Assembly (NCBI RefSeq): GCF_030272615.1
Contig: NC_081414.1
Coordinates: forward strand, 54,054,636-54,118,635
Source: Cryptomeria japonica
Taxonomy: Eukaryota > Streptophyta > Pinopsida > Cupressales > Cupressaceae
Length of the DNA: 64,000 nt
Reading direction: 5' to 3'
Shown: positions 22,166 to 32,932 of the stretch, in pieces
Position numbering within the stretch: position 1 is the stretch's first letter
Layout: each line of letters starts with the position of its first letter
The notes under the pieces: generated by a model
Database searches by the model: none
What the model was told of the DNA's origin: nothing
The model's input: the letters and a program-made list of their open reading frames with translations, nothing else
Program-made: the position numbers and the translations under genes

Positions 22166-23647
22166 TGATAGTTCTGATACTTAAAGATAAGTACAAATGC
22201 CAAGCTAATAAGATGAGAGGGGGGGGTCAATCATACAAACTTAATCTTCCATAAAAACATCAGATTCAACCTCGGTAACATATGCTTCAGTAATATAACC
22301 AAAACTACTAAACATGCAAACTCAAAAGCATATAAACACCATAATACTCATTACACCAGATTTAACATGGAAACCCAAATAGGGAATAACCACTGTGGGA
22401 TTTCAGACCCACTAAGAAATATACTCTTCTAAAGTATGCTCGGTTAAAAGAAAATCATGTTAAAGATTACAAACACATTGCTAGATGTGACTCGGTTAAG
22501 GTATTTCCCTCAGATCTATTAGGATCTTCACCTTGTTAGAAGTTACCTTGTTAAAGGATTTCAAACACTCAATCAGAATGTCACCTTTCTAGAGGGTTTT
22601 ACAAATAAGATTGTTAAGTCCACTCCGTTAAGAGATTTTCTGTCACTTCACTAAATAACAATAATAAAAATCTATCTGCAACTTCACATCTAAAATGCTA
22701 AAGCAGATTCTTATTTGTTCAATACAATTTAGGACTTATCTTGTCCATCTGCTGGGCTCTATACTCTATTATTCAAATATGTCTTCAAGCTTCTATACTC
22801 GGTAATCACTATGTAGCATCCCTGTGCATACACTTGCCTGCATACATTGTTTATTAGCAGTTCCTTATTTATAAACAATAGTTAACCACTTAATCTCCTT
22901 GATCACATTTCCCATGATCAATCATAGCCATCAGATCTTCAAACTTTGACCCGGTTCAATGTATCCTTCGATCTAAAAATGTTTTACCCCACCTTGGAAC
23001 TTGTGCTAGGGTATTGTGGTTCAATCCAAGCTGTAGATCTTCCTGCCAATTATCATTTGCCATAGATTCTTTAACAAACTTCATTCACAGCATACCAATC
23101 ATTTAATCATACCTAGCTCATCAACTTCCTTCATTAAATAATGCATGTAATCATTTACTGCATTTGGTTATTACTCGGTTGCAACTTGGTAAATACTAAA
23201 CTTCACTCGGTAGACATTCTGCCTTCATTAACCGATAGCGATAACCTTAGGGTTTACCGACTAGGTTCTTTGCTTGGAAACATAGTATAGTATTAACCTT
23301 TCAATCAATAACATATGTAGGATATCAAAACAATCTAATCATCATGATCTCATCATTGTCTAAATCGGTAATAGTTGCCTATTGAATAACTTATTTCTCC
23401 CCTTATCCATCATATTCTTTCTATGTCTTTTATCGACATCTTTATACTCATCAAATCATACTTCTCAAGATATGGCAACATCATACTGAATTAGAAAATC
23501 AATTTCTTGACATCAATGACAAAATAATAATATTAAGACAGTAAACATCCTTAATCAGTTTTATCCATAATCATCAACAACCTTCTTAATATCCTTATTG
23601 AAATGCCAACAATCTCTCCTTGTCTGTTATAATGCGAAATGCCAACA
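22166..23647 (-). repeat. 5' LTR of element C
   Basis: 1482-bp LTR from TGATAG to TGCCAACA on the plus strand, matching 9866-11390. A G8 tract at 22219-22226 is shortened to G5 in the other copy. The target duplication CTTCC follows at 23648-23652. Confidence 0.93.
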
Positions 23648-23652
23648 CTTCC
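23648..23652. repeat. Target-site duplication of element C, right copy
   Basis: CTTCC, matching 9861-9865. Confidence 0.9.
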
Positions 23653-24899
23653 TGCAAGCACACAAGTTAGGTAAATTTTAGATCCAAAAGACTTTGTGAA
23701 ATAGGGGCCTTCAACAATATGTTTTGTTGACCAATTCAAAGATATGATTCATCATAAAAAAAGACAACCTGTAAAATTTCAAGAGATTTCCAGAAATGTA
23801 AGAAAATCCAAAAAATTTGCTAATTTGCTCCCAAAATTAATTTTTTATGAAAAATCATAAAAAATTCATATAAAATGCAAAATCAATCCAAAAAATCTAA
23901 AATTTTTACTGGACAGTCCTGACGGTCTTCCAAACCTGCATAAAAAAATTTCTGCAACAAATCCAAGTAGTTTGTGATATATGAGTAAAATAATGCAAAA
24001 CCCTAATTTTCAAAGATTTGATTTTTGAGGAATGATTTTGCATCAAATTTAAAATCACAAAGAATAGATCCTATGTATAATTCTGAGAGATTTCCAAAAA
24101 TGTAATAAAATCCAAAAAATTCACTAATTTTCTCTCAAAATTAATTTTTGGTGTCTACAAGTTGCTATGATGGGAATGATCCTTTTCTTTGTCTGTTGTT
24201 TATGGTTTGAACTAATGAAGTTATAGGGCAATTGCTCTAGTGGGTGTATGTGATAAGATCATTGATCTTGTGAATGCCACACATACCTCAACCCCTAGTG
24301 TAATTCCCAAAAAGGAGGGTTCATTCCTTGTCTGTTACGTGTTGGTTTCTTTGCAATGAGATATCTATACATCTTGGTTACTCGTACCCTAGTGTAATAA
24401 GATCCTTTGTTATACAATAATGCTCAATGATGATAATGTATTGCACTATGAATAAAAGAAATGAATACTTTCTCATAAAAATATTTATCGAATCATCCAT
24501 TATCATATCAAATCTGGAAATAAACAAAAATTGACTCAGTTCATTGATGATTGTGCATCTAACAACTAACAATTCTTTCAAAGTCTTTAAGACATATTTT
24601 GACACACAAAAATAACCATCATCACATTACATTTTCATTATCATTCCATAATGATAGTCCATTGCATTATAATAAGATTTTCATCAACCATTATGCATTG
24701 CAACATAAAGCTATATCAAATCACTGCATCGTATCACAATAATATAGAATTCATCATCACAATAAAGAAACATTATACCATGAAGTTCACTATGAAAAAC
24801 TCATCAAGAAAGCATATCATATATATTATATAGAAATGTGTTAAAATACATCGTATCTACAATATTAACATCAATATCCAATCTCTCAATCTATACTAC
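23653..24899. other. AT-rich stretch without recognisable gene
   Basis: This is the right flank of element C. From 23776 to 24160 it contains a direct repeat pair (listed separately). The part from 24180 to 24900 has CATCAT-rich and ATAAT-rich sequence and only short open frames. I see no protein motif or RNA gene. Confidence 0.6.
23776..24155. repeat. Direct repeat pair, about 70 bp, 307 bp apart
   Basis: Copies at about 23778-23850 and 24085-24155 share AGAGATTTCCAGAAATGTAA (second copy with small changes), then AAATCCAAAAAATT and CAAAATTAATTTTT. The spacing suggests a larger tandem unit of about 307 bp of which only the edges remain similar. Confidence 0.65.
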
Positions 24900-26278
24900 C
24901 TCTATTAGTAGGTGCATCCTAAGTAACTTCAGCCTATCCTGACGATGTTCTAGGTGGACCCATCACTCCTCCACTACTAGTTTGTTGAGAGGTAGATCAA
25001 CTCAATCTTCTCCCCATAAAATCACTAAAACTAGGTTCCCTCTGACCCTAAAGAATAGCTCTCTTATAAGCCTGCCAATAATAAATAGCCTCCTATGCAG
25101 CAAAAAAATATCTATTTGCCTGGCTACATGCCTCTGTCATCGACCCAAATAACTGATCATATGCATCCATGGTGATTTGGGTTCTCCTAACTACCTCATC
25201 ATTCTCCCTCCTCATCTCTCTCTGCACCTATAGACTTCAAAGCCTTGGGCATCTCCACATCATATCCATCATCCCCGCCCTCATCTCCATCACTCCTCGA
25301 TGATCTTGATCTTGACCCATCACTCTCATTAGAACTGCTCATAGATGCAGTCTCTCCACCAATATGCACATTATCCTCTTCACTATCCACATGCTCTGCA
25401 ACCACCACTATCACATCTATACCTCCTCCAACCCTATCTCCCCTTACCCTACCCCTACCTCATCCACCCCTACCTCCTCCATCCCTACCTCCTCCACCTT
25501 TACCTCTTCCACCTCTACCATCTCCACCCCTACCTCCTCTTTCTACACCTCCTCCACCTCTCGCTCTCCCCCTAGGACCCCTACCATGTCTAATTTGTAG
25601 AGCACCAATTGGTATTGTCAGATCTATCAAAGGTAAAGGCCTATGTTGTATCCACCATACATTATACTGTGTCGTGGACCCTGGATTTGCTACACCAACA
25701 CACCATCCCCATAAAATAGGAGCAAGAGCATCAAACTCGAGAATAGGAACATGAGGTTGTATGCAAGCACACCAATCACCAGCCTCTCAAGTAGTGCAAG
25801 CAAAATATGTTGTAATCTCTGGAATACCCTATACTTCCCTAAACTGTCTGAGTACATGACCAAGAAGATGCATATCAAAAACCCTGACGCCACGCACATC
25901 TCGACCAATAAGATATCCTTGTTTTTGACAAAAAAGAAGATGTTGAGCATCATCAGTCCAACTAGGAAAAGTAAGATAAGGTCTCCATAAGAGAAACTGT
26001 AAGATATCAATCTGATGACGCCAATATAAGATGTTACCCGATGCCCCATGCCTCACACCAATAGTATACCCAAATGCATATGGCTGATCTGACTCTAAAT
26101 CCATATGTAACATAGGATGGAAGATAGCTATGTGCTCCCAAGCTCATGTATGGAGCAAATTAATACCACATCCAACCGATTTCTGTTGCAAGTAAACAAT
26201 CCCATGCATCTGATGATATGAAGTGGGAAGAAGACAAGGACCCAAAGAAAACACACATCTATCAATAATCATAACATG
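24900..26278 (-). pseudogene. Plant mobile domain gene, C-terminal part, cut by element G
   Basis: The minus-strand reading enters from the target duplication at 26278 with VMIIDRCVFSLG, followed by MHGIVYLQQKSVGCGINLL, then MLHMDLESDQPYAFGYTI, a Trp-rich helical block (LLWRPYLTFPSWTDDAQHL) and VRVFDMHLLGHVLRQFREV. The last is the HxLRQFG-like end I know from PMD/MAIN-like proteins. Behind it come WCVGVANPG, an Arg/Gly-rich linker (RGRARGGGGVERGGRGG) and, in another frame, an acidic Ser-rich tail (25414-25199) and a helical end to about 24920. Stops lie near 26145, 25825 and 25450. The N-terminal part must lie beyond elements G and H. The reading stays open through the 8 bases between G and H, so both hit the same gene. 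Confidence 0.72.
26274..26278. repeat. Target-site duplication of element G, left copy
   Basis: ACATG, repeated at 34118-34122 after the right LTR. Confidence 0.93.
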
Positions 26279-27547
26279 TGTAGCGTCCTAAAATTGCGAC
26301 ACTTGCAATTTCGACTGCATTTGGGTCTTCACGATGGCGGCGCAATGTTGAACCTGAATGGAGACCCCGAAACCTACTTGTAACACCAAAAACTGCATTT
26401 TTCTGCACCTTGGCATGATCTCTCCTTGCACCCTGCTACCCCGGGAGGTGGGACCATGGCGCCCAGCGCCCTAGTCCTTCTAGACTAGGGTGCCTAGCGC
26501 CCTGGTCCCCCAGGACCATGGTGCCCAGCGCCTTGGTCCCTGGCCCTATTTTGGGCCCGGTCTCTTTTGGGCATCGGGTCTTTAAGTTTGCAATTCGGGA
26601 AATAGTGTTTCCTGGTCGGCCTAAGGTTGGAAAAATCAGTCTATTAGCCCTAAGTGACAAGTATATAAACTACATTTCCTCTTCCAAAAAAGAGGGAGGA
26701 AGACATATGTGAGCAAAAGGTGGAAGCGATATTCAAACATTCAAACATTCAAGCATTCAAGCATTCAAGCATTCCTTCAAACAATTGAGCATTCTAAGTC
26801 TCCATTCAAGGCTAGGTGTTGCATTCAAGACGAGGATTCAACCATTGAAGAGGAGATCACATACAACATACAACATACAACATACATTACACCTTCGCAT
26901 GTAAGAATACAAACATTCTTACAACAAGGTATTAGTACTTGTTTACATTACAAACATTTACATTTACAACATTCTCATTTCTTGGTTAATTCCAAAACTA
27001 GGGTTTGACCTAAAGGCAAACCCCTAATCCCTAACTCCCCAATTGTCCTCTCTTTTCTGTGTGTAGGTTGCAGGTACGCGGCTGTAATTGAAGATCTGGA
27101 ATCCTTGTGCAGAGACGAACAGATCCCCCTTCATTTCGCGGATTTTTCGGAGGACCGTGTGCATGCTGGGCGCCATCGTCCTGTCAACTTTCGCTCAAAT
27201 TTGCAGGACAACACCGTCTCGACATTTTACTGCTAATTCTAGGTCCACAGCTTCATCCCGTAGCCCTTTCTCTATTTATAAGTGAATCTTTCCCACTTTA
27301 CATGCATTCCTAGTTCAATCATTCTATCCACATTCTTTACAAAAGAGGGTATCCTTGATGTCTTAACCCTTGAAACTCATTTAGAATCCAATCTTGCATT
27401 GCATGGGATTGGATCTTGTGGGTTTCAACCCCTCTTTTGAATGTAAAGTCTTCCCTAAGTGAAAACCATCAACCCTAGTGATCTCCCTTCTCTCTCCTTG
27501 GAGTTGGGGAGGGGAGGACAACTAGGGTTCAATTTTTCCGCTTTACA
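26279..27547 (+). repeat. 5' LTR of element G
   Basis: 1269-bp LTR from TGTAGCGTCC to CTTTACA. It is longer than the 3' copy mainly by extra units of GCGCCCAGCGCCCT-like (26458-26540), CATTCAAG (26735-26775) and ACATACA (26870-26888) repeats. A plausible TATA box, TATATAAA, is at 26662-26669. Confidence 0.94.
26662..26669 (+). promoter_or_regulatory. TATA box of element G 5' LTR
   Basis: TATATAAA in the middle of the LTR, conserved in the 3' LTR at 33254-33261. It would place the transcript start about 30 bases downstream. Confidence 0.6.
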
Positions 27548-27550
27548 TTT

Positions 27551-27570
27551 TGGTGAACCTGATGTGAACA
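27551..27570 (+). promoter_or_regulatory. Probable primer-binding site of element G
   Basis: TGGTGAACCTGATGTGAACA lies three bases after the LTR end, where the primer tRNA binds. It begins with the expected TGG, but I cannot assign the tRNA from memory. Confidence 0.55.
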
Positions 27571-28732
27571 TCCTAATTCTGATTATTCATGGTTAGATCT
27601 AAAAAATTTGCTTCCTTAATTACATTTCCATGTTTGATCTTTTGCAAATTTTAGAGGTTAATTGCATAAAAACCCTAAAATTTTCTTTTTAGTAATTGAG
27701 CTTGTGAAATGTTTAATTGTTAATGCTTGTTTTAGATCTACCCTTCTATTGCAAATTGTCAATTCATATTTGTTCTTTAATTCTGAAAATTAAGTGGTTA
27801 AGTGTCAAAACCCTCATTTTTAGAACCTTCTTGATTCAACCTTTGATTGATAATTTCACTGATCAAAACACCTCCAAATCCGCTATAATTTTGGATTTCG
27901 GAACAAAATCACAATATCTTTCATCCCTAAAAATTTGGAAAAAAGTTGCGAGGACCGTGTGCACCCTGAGCGCCATTGTCCCTGACATTTTTTTCAAAAT
28001 TTCGGGAGCTAGATCTTACTGTATTTTTCTGCTAAAATCCAGAATTTTGGCTGATTTTATCAATTTTAACACTTTCAAAATTAAAGTCAAAGTTGGTCTA
28101 GCGATTGCTTGGATTGAGGCTTCTAATCATTCAAAAATTGTTGAAATTGAAATTCATATCAAAATTGTGTTTCTTACAGTCCTAAACTTGAAAAGTGTGT
28201 TAGCATTCATCCAAAATTTCAGTGCTTTATTCAAATTTTTGAAGTTTGTGACTTTTGAAATTAAGTGTTTAATTGCAACAACCTTGATTTCCATTTTCAA
28301 AATTCGAATTTTGCATGAAATCGAGTCAACTTTTAAATTTCAAAACTTGCATTTCTTTTAGTATTCCCTCTAAAATCATAAAATTCAAAATTTTAGTTTC
28401 CCTCTCTTTTTCAAAATTCAAATTTTACATTTTTCAACAATCTTGGTAGGGTTCAATTTTGAGATTGCAACTTTAATTTGGCCTATCTACAGATCGTAAA
28501 ATCACTCAATTTTTTCAGATTAGCTTTAAAATCATCATAACTTTCATCCCTGAAAATTTCAAAAAAAGTTGTGAGGACCGTGTGCACTCCGTTCGCCACG
28601 GTCCCGGACATTTTTTCCAAAATTTCGGGAGATTGTCCTGATTGCATTTAACAGCTTAAATCTAAGAGATTGGCTGATTTTATTGAAGTTTTCTACCTCT
28701 AAAATTCAAAATCTTCTCTCTCTCTTTAGTGC
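27571..28732 (+). other. Leader of element G with LTR-derived repeats
   Basis: Non-coding and T-rich. It contains two copies (about 27948-28045 and 28570-28660) of a block also present in both LTRs (near 27150 and 33720), recognisable by AGGACCGTGTGCA and CGCCATNGTCC. The open frame at 27717-28361 has no known motif and is probably chance. Confidence 0.75.
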
Positions 28733-30376
28733 ATGAGTTTTACAATAATAAGTCCTACTTACACTATTCCCGTTAGACGAAGCCTTAGAATTAAGTCTTT
28801 CCAAGGTTTAATTACTGAGGAGATGGAACCTAATTTGAATGGCCTTTTTAACGAGGACATGGGTAATTCCTCTAATCCTCTTAATGATGAAGAAGCTCTC
28901 CATGAGGTTTCTATAGAACAACTTTCGAAATTGGATAACCAATTTGATGATTTTCGACAATGGATGTCTCAAGAATACCCCGATAGTGAAGCTCTTTCAT
29001 TAATTGAGGGTCTAAAATGTATGGTTCAAAGTGATAAGAATGGAATTGATATTTTGCGTGGTATTGCACACATTGTGGATTCGAATGTGATGCCTATGAA
29101 GAGTTGTGCCGAAAATTTAGGTTATACACAACCTCCTACTCAAGTTAATCATTCTATTCCTTTGACAACTCCTATTGCTAGTATACCTACTTTTACATCA
29201 AACATAATGACTACTTCAATACAAGACATTCCACCTATGATCACTAGTCATGGGGGCAATCCCTCTTCTTCAATCAACCCTCTTCCTTCATTGAATCCAA
29301 CTTCTTCATTCATTCCTTCAATGAGTGTTCCTATTATATCTCCACAAATAAACATGACGCAAGGGGGCAATTCATTTAACCATTCCATTCCTCCTTGTAG
29401 TGTTCCTCCTTTCCAATCATCTCCTATGACTACCTATCATAGTGTCCCACCACCTTACTCTCAATCAATACCTTCTTTCAATAACATAATACCTCCATCA
29501 CAATCTAACATGTCTAATATGAACTCTTCGATTGAAGCGACCATTAACAATCTTGCACAAACTGTCTCTTCTTTATAGCAACAAATTGCCTCTATGAATC
29601 AATCTAAGTTTAGTGTGCCCACATTTGATGTTGCGAGCCCACTTTCTCTTGACATTGTTCGAGCTATTCCCCCTAAACATGTTGAAATTCCGCATTTGGA
29701 GCTTTATAATGGTAAGGGTGATCCTCTAACACATGTTAAGACCTTTCAAACAATATGTACTGATTTTGCTTATGACCAAAGGTTGCCTGCAAAATTGTTT
29801 ACTAGAACATCAAGAGATAAAGCCCTACAATGGTATTGCTCATTGCCTTTGTATTATATTACTTCTTTCAAACAACTTGCAAATGCTTTTACTCAACAAT
29901 TTCAAAACAATATAAGTCCTAAAGTTACTTTGATTGATTTAATGCATTGTAAACAAGGTGTTAAAGAAAAAGTGACTGATTTCATTGGTAGATATAAGCA
30001 TTTGTATGCTCAAATTTCCTTTCCAGTACCTGACAATGATATTCAAAGAATCTTTATTTCTAATTTACAAAAAGATATTAGAGAAAAACTTCTGTTTTCT
30101 GAGTTTACTTCTTTCCAACAGTTGTGCGCAACTCTTCACAATTATCAACTGACTGTGAGTCAAATGGAACAAGCAAATCCTATGGCTCCGAGTGATAAGG
30201 GTGATAGTAGTCAACAACCACTTGGGAAGTTTAAACCGAATAGAGAGTCAATTAAATTCAATGAAAACATCATCAACAACAATGTGAATGCAGCATCAGG
30301 TGTGCCTCCTATTTCTAAGTTTTTCAAGAAAGAAAGAAAGTTTACTCCTTTGAATGATCATTGCATAGTATTATGA
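28733..30376 (+). pseudogene. Gypsy Gag (element G)
   Basis: Gag, the particle protein that packages the RNA. The start at 28733 is the first ATG of the frame. Residues 1-270 are low-complexity, rich in Pro, Ser and Asn. After a single in-frame stop at 29576-29578 the canonical retrotransposon Gag core follows, with IPPKHVEIPHLELYNGKGDP, ALQWYCSLPLYYITSFKQLA, FTQQFQNNISPKVTLIDL and FIGRYKHLYAQI (about 29650-30180). The frame stops at 30374-30376, and the next part continues in another frame from about 30361, which points to a one-base loss. Both pieces were probably one reading frame. The neighbours downstream are the zinc knuckle and the protease. Confidence 0.92.
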
Positions 30377-32181
30377 ATAAGTTATTGGAACAAAATGTGC
30401 TTACTCTTCCTCCTATAAAGCAAATAGATCCTGCAAAGATTAACTCACCCTATTTTGATAACAAATCTTTTTGTCAATTTCATCGTCATCTTGGGCATGA
30501 TACTGAAAAATGTTTTGCTTTAAAGGGTAAAATTCAAGATTTGATTGATAATAATACTATTTCTGTTTTTGGTATGAATGATAAAGGCAACACATCTATA
30601 GCTCCTCCTAACCAAAATCTTAAGATTTTTACTGATCCATTACCTTCTCATACCTCTAATGTGGTTGAGACTAATGATTCCTCTATCTCACCTGATGATC
30701 TTGTGTCTATAACTCCGAATGTGATTAACTTTGTGGAGCAGCAGAAAATCCCTAAAGAACTTTCCATCACCTTTGATTCTAGTGAAACTATCAGGGCACC
30801 TGATGGTCCTTTATATATAGTTGCAAAAGTCAAGAATACACCTTGTCGTGGAGTGCTTATTGATCCTTCTTGTATGATTAATGTCATTACTGAAGAATTT
30901 CTTTTTACTTTGCAATTGAATCAAGTGATCTATGACGAAACAAATGTGGTTGTGAAACTATTTGATGCATTTTCTTCTCCTGCAATTGGTTCTATTACAT
31001 TACCTATTGAGGTCCATAACAAATCCCTTGATGTGGACTTTTCTATTATTCCATCATCCGAACAATTTCATGTGAAGCTAGGCTATCCTTGGCTATCTTC
31101 CATGAAAGCTATTGCTTCTCCTATTCACAAGTGTTTGAAATTTCCCCATAATGGTGAAGTTGTTACTGTCAATCATAGTCTCTTTAAACCAGCTAAAAGA
31201 ACTTCTAGCATTCCTATTGATTACTTTTGGCCTAAACAATTCCAATCTCTTCCTCCACGAAGTGATCATCTTTTTAAATCTTATCAAAAGTGGAAAAAAG
31301 ATATGATCCTATCTCTAAGTGAACCTAGAACACCCAAACTTGACATTCCTATCGTTCTTGAGAAGGAAGTTCTTCCCTTGAAAGACAAAACTAATGTCTT
31401 TCCTCAAGAAGATTCCCAAACCATCCCTATGAATGTGATTATGCCTATATCTAATAAACTTTCTAAAAGTAGACCTATACCTCCTCGTCATGATGGACTT
31501 GGTCTCCTTCCTAAACCAAATATTCCTCCTTTATATGGAGCAGTTCCTCCTCCTTCCTCTTATGGAGAGAAGAGGCCTTCCTCTTCTCCTATTATTCAAC
31601 CTAAGAGACCACAACCTAAACACCCAAGTGATAAGGATGAGAACATTCCTCCTCCTCAATCTTCTCAACTTCCTACTAAGACTAGATGAAATCATTCTAC
31701 ATGTGAACGCCGACGAAAGTGTCATCTCAGAGCTCAGGCAGCTGCTTCTCAAACTTTGCAATCCCCAAAAACACCTTCAGCCAGTATTATTCCATTTTCT
31801 CCTCAGCCGACGATTGAGCCGAAATCTCCTAAACATAAGATGCATTATGGTCTTGATCTTGTGCGAGTTAAAGATCCTATTTTTATAAATCTTGATGATG
31901 ATATAGATGATAATGTTATTCATGATGAAAATGTTACTTCTATTCATTTTGATAGTGAATATGAATATGTTGACGTTGATAACCATTTATCTAATGAATT
32001 TTCTAAAACACTTATCCTAGCTCCTAGACAAGAACAACGTGGCTCGGAACATGGACATAGCCCTTGTTTGGATCTGGTGATAGCTCCATCTGCTATGTTG
32101 GATGTTCCTCCTCTAGCATGTTTCCTACCTTCCCAAAATATTGATCAGCAAGATCGAGGGGTAGATGACGTGCTAGACTAG
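30361..32181 (+). pseudogene. Zinc knuckle, retropepsin-like domain and tail (element G)
   Basis: Continues Gag after a frameshift. NKSFCQFHRHLGHDTEKCFA near 30462-30520 is the modified zinc knuckle of Tat-type Gag, followed by IQDLIDNNTISVFG. From about 30800 a retropepsin-like fold is recognisable: GVLIDPSCMINVITEEF at 30850-30900, then GSITLPIEVHN and YPWLSSMKAI. The active-site triplet reads Asp-Pro-Ser instead of Asp-Thr/Ser-Gly, so activity is doubtful. A Pro-rich stretch follows. A stop at 31687-31689 is in frame with the acidic tail that ends at 32181. The same tail keeps an open frame, so the ancestral product was probably one protein of about 1150 residues. Confidence 0.85.
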
Positions 32182-32917
32182 TTTCATTAGCATAGCAGAC
32201 TCTCTCCTCCTCTCTTGACCTCTTTTGTTACTTCTTCTATGTGTTATTCTCATTCTTCTATTTGTTGTCCTTAGTTTTGTCTACTTGAGGATGATGCAAA
32301 GCATTGAGATCTCTTTTGGTCTCTCTCATGTTGACTCAAAAGACACGTGTTCCCTTCTTCTAGGTGACCTTCCTTGATTGGGGAATGAAGAACAATTATG
32401 CATACATACATATGATATACATGAATTATCATACAGCATACTAACCCCGAGGAAAGGGAAGTCACCTCGTGCTTTGTGTTTTCTGTCTATTATCCTTGGG
32501 CTTATCTCACACTTGGGGGCTAAATCCTTGTGATAACGTGCTCCTTTCCCTTCTCATTTTTATATGTATCACTACCTTAAAGCAATCACCCCTGGTGAGG
32601 CGTGTGCGATCGCTTTGACGTAGGGGGGCATACATCCCGTCCATATCTTTTCAAGATACTTGAAAATTTCTTGACAAATTTAACTTTGCCTTGAAATTTT
32701 TTGATATCTTTCTTGCATGACTCATAGTGAGGGAACCTTACTACTGACAGTCATGGTTCTCCCTCGTGATCTTCCCTTTTACTTTGTCAATCAAAGTCGT
32801 AAGATCTTTAGTCCAATGGGGGCTTGGTTTATCTTGCCTCCTTGACGTGGTGAAAGTTTTTCAATGATGTTTCCTTGTACATTACCAGAAGTATGAGCGT
32901 ACGCTTATACTCCCGCT
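32182..32917 (+). other. 3' untranslated region of element G
   Basis: No gene is visible. Three polypurine-like words resemble the real tract: GGGGGCTAAA (32515-32524), TAGGGGGGCA (32621-32630) and AATGGGGGCTT (about 32815-32825). Confidence 0.75.
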
Positions 32918-32932
32918 AAAATGGGGGCTAAA
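32918..32932 (+). promoter_or_regulatory. Polypurine tract of element G
   Basis: AAAATGGGGGCTAAA abuts the 3' LTR start TGTAGCG. Confidence 0.88.

Larger units (their letters stand above)
9866..23647 (-). mobile_element. Ty1/copia LTR retrotransposon, element C (carries nested element D)
   Basis: Copia element on the minus strand with two LTRs of 1525 and 1482 bp, a 5-bp target duplication CTTCC, a primer-binding site for initiator Met tRNA at 22152-22163 and a polypurine tract at 11391-11402. The coding order on the minus strand is gag, zinc knuckle, protease, integrase, reverse transcriptase, RNase H, which is diagnostic of copia because integrase comes before RT. A second element (D, 15517-21645) plus one copy of its target duplication interrupts gag, so element C itself is about 7.6 kb. 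Stops and frameshifts occur in every domain. The difference in LTR length equals two short tandem duplications found only in the left LTR. Confidence 0.95.

Noticed and set aside
25245-25754. Pro-rich plus-strand open frame
   Set aside because: It is the complement of the Arg/Gly-rich linker of the PMD gene on the minus strand and has no motif.
27717-28361. 214-codon open frame in the leader of G
   Set aside because: The translation is rich in Ile, Phe and Lys without any motif, and it overlaps the repeated LTR-derived block. It is likely chance in AT-rich sequence.
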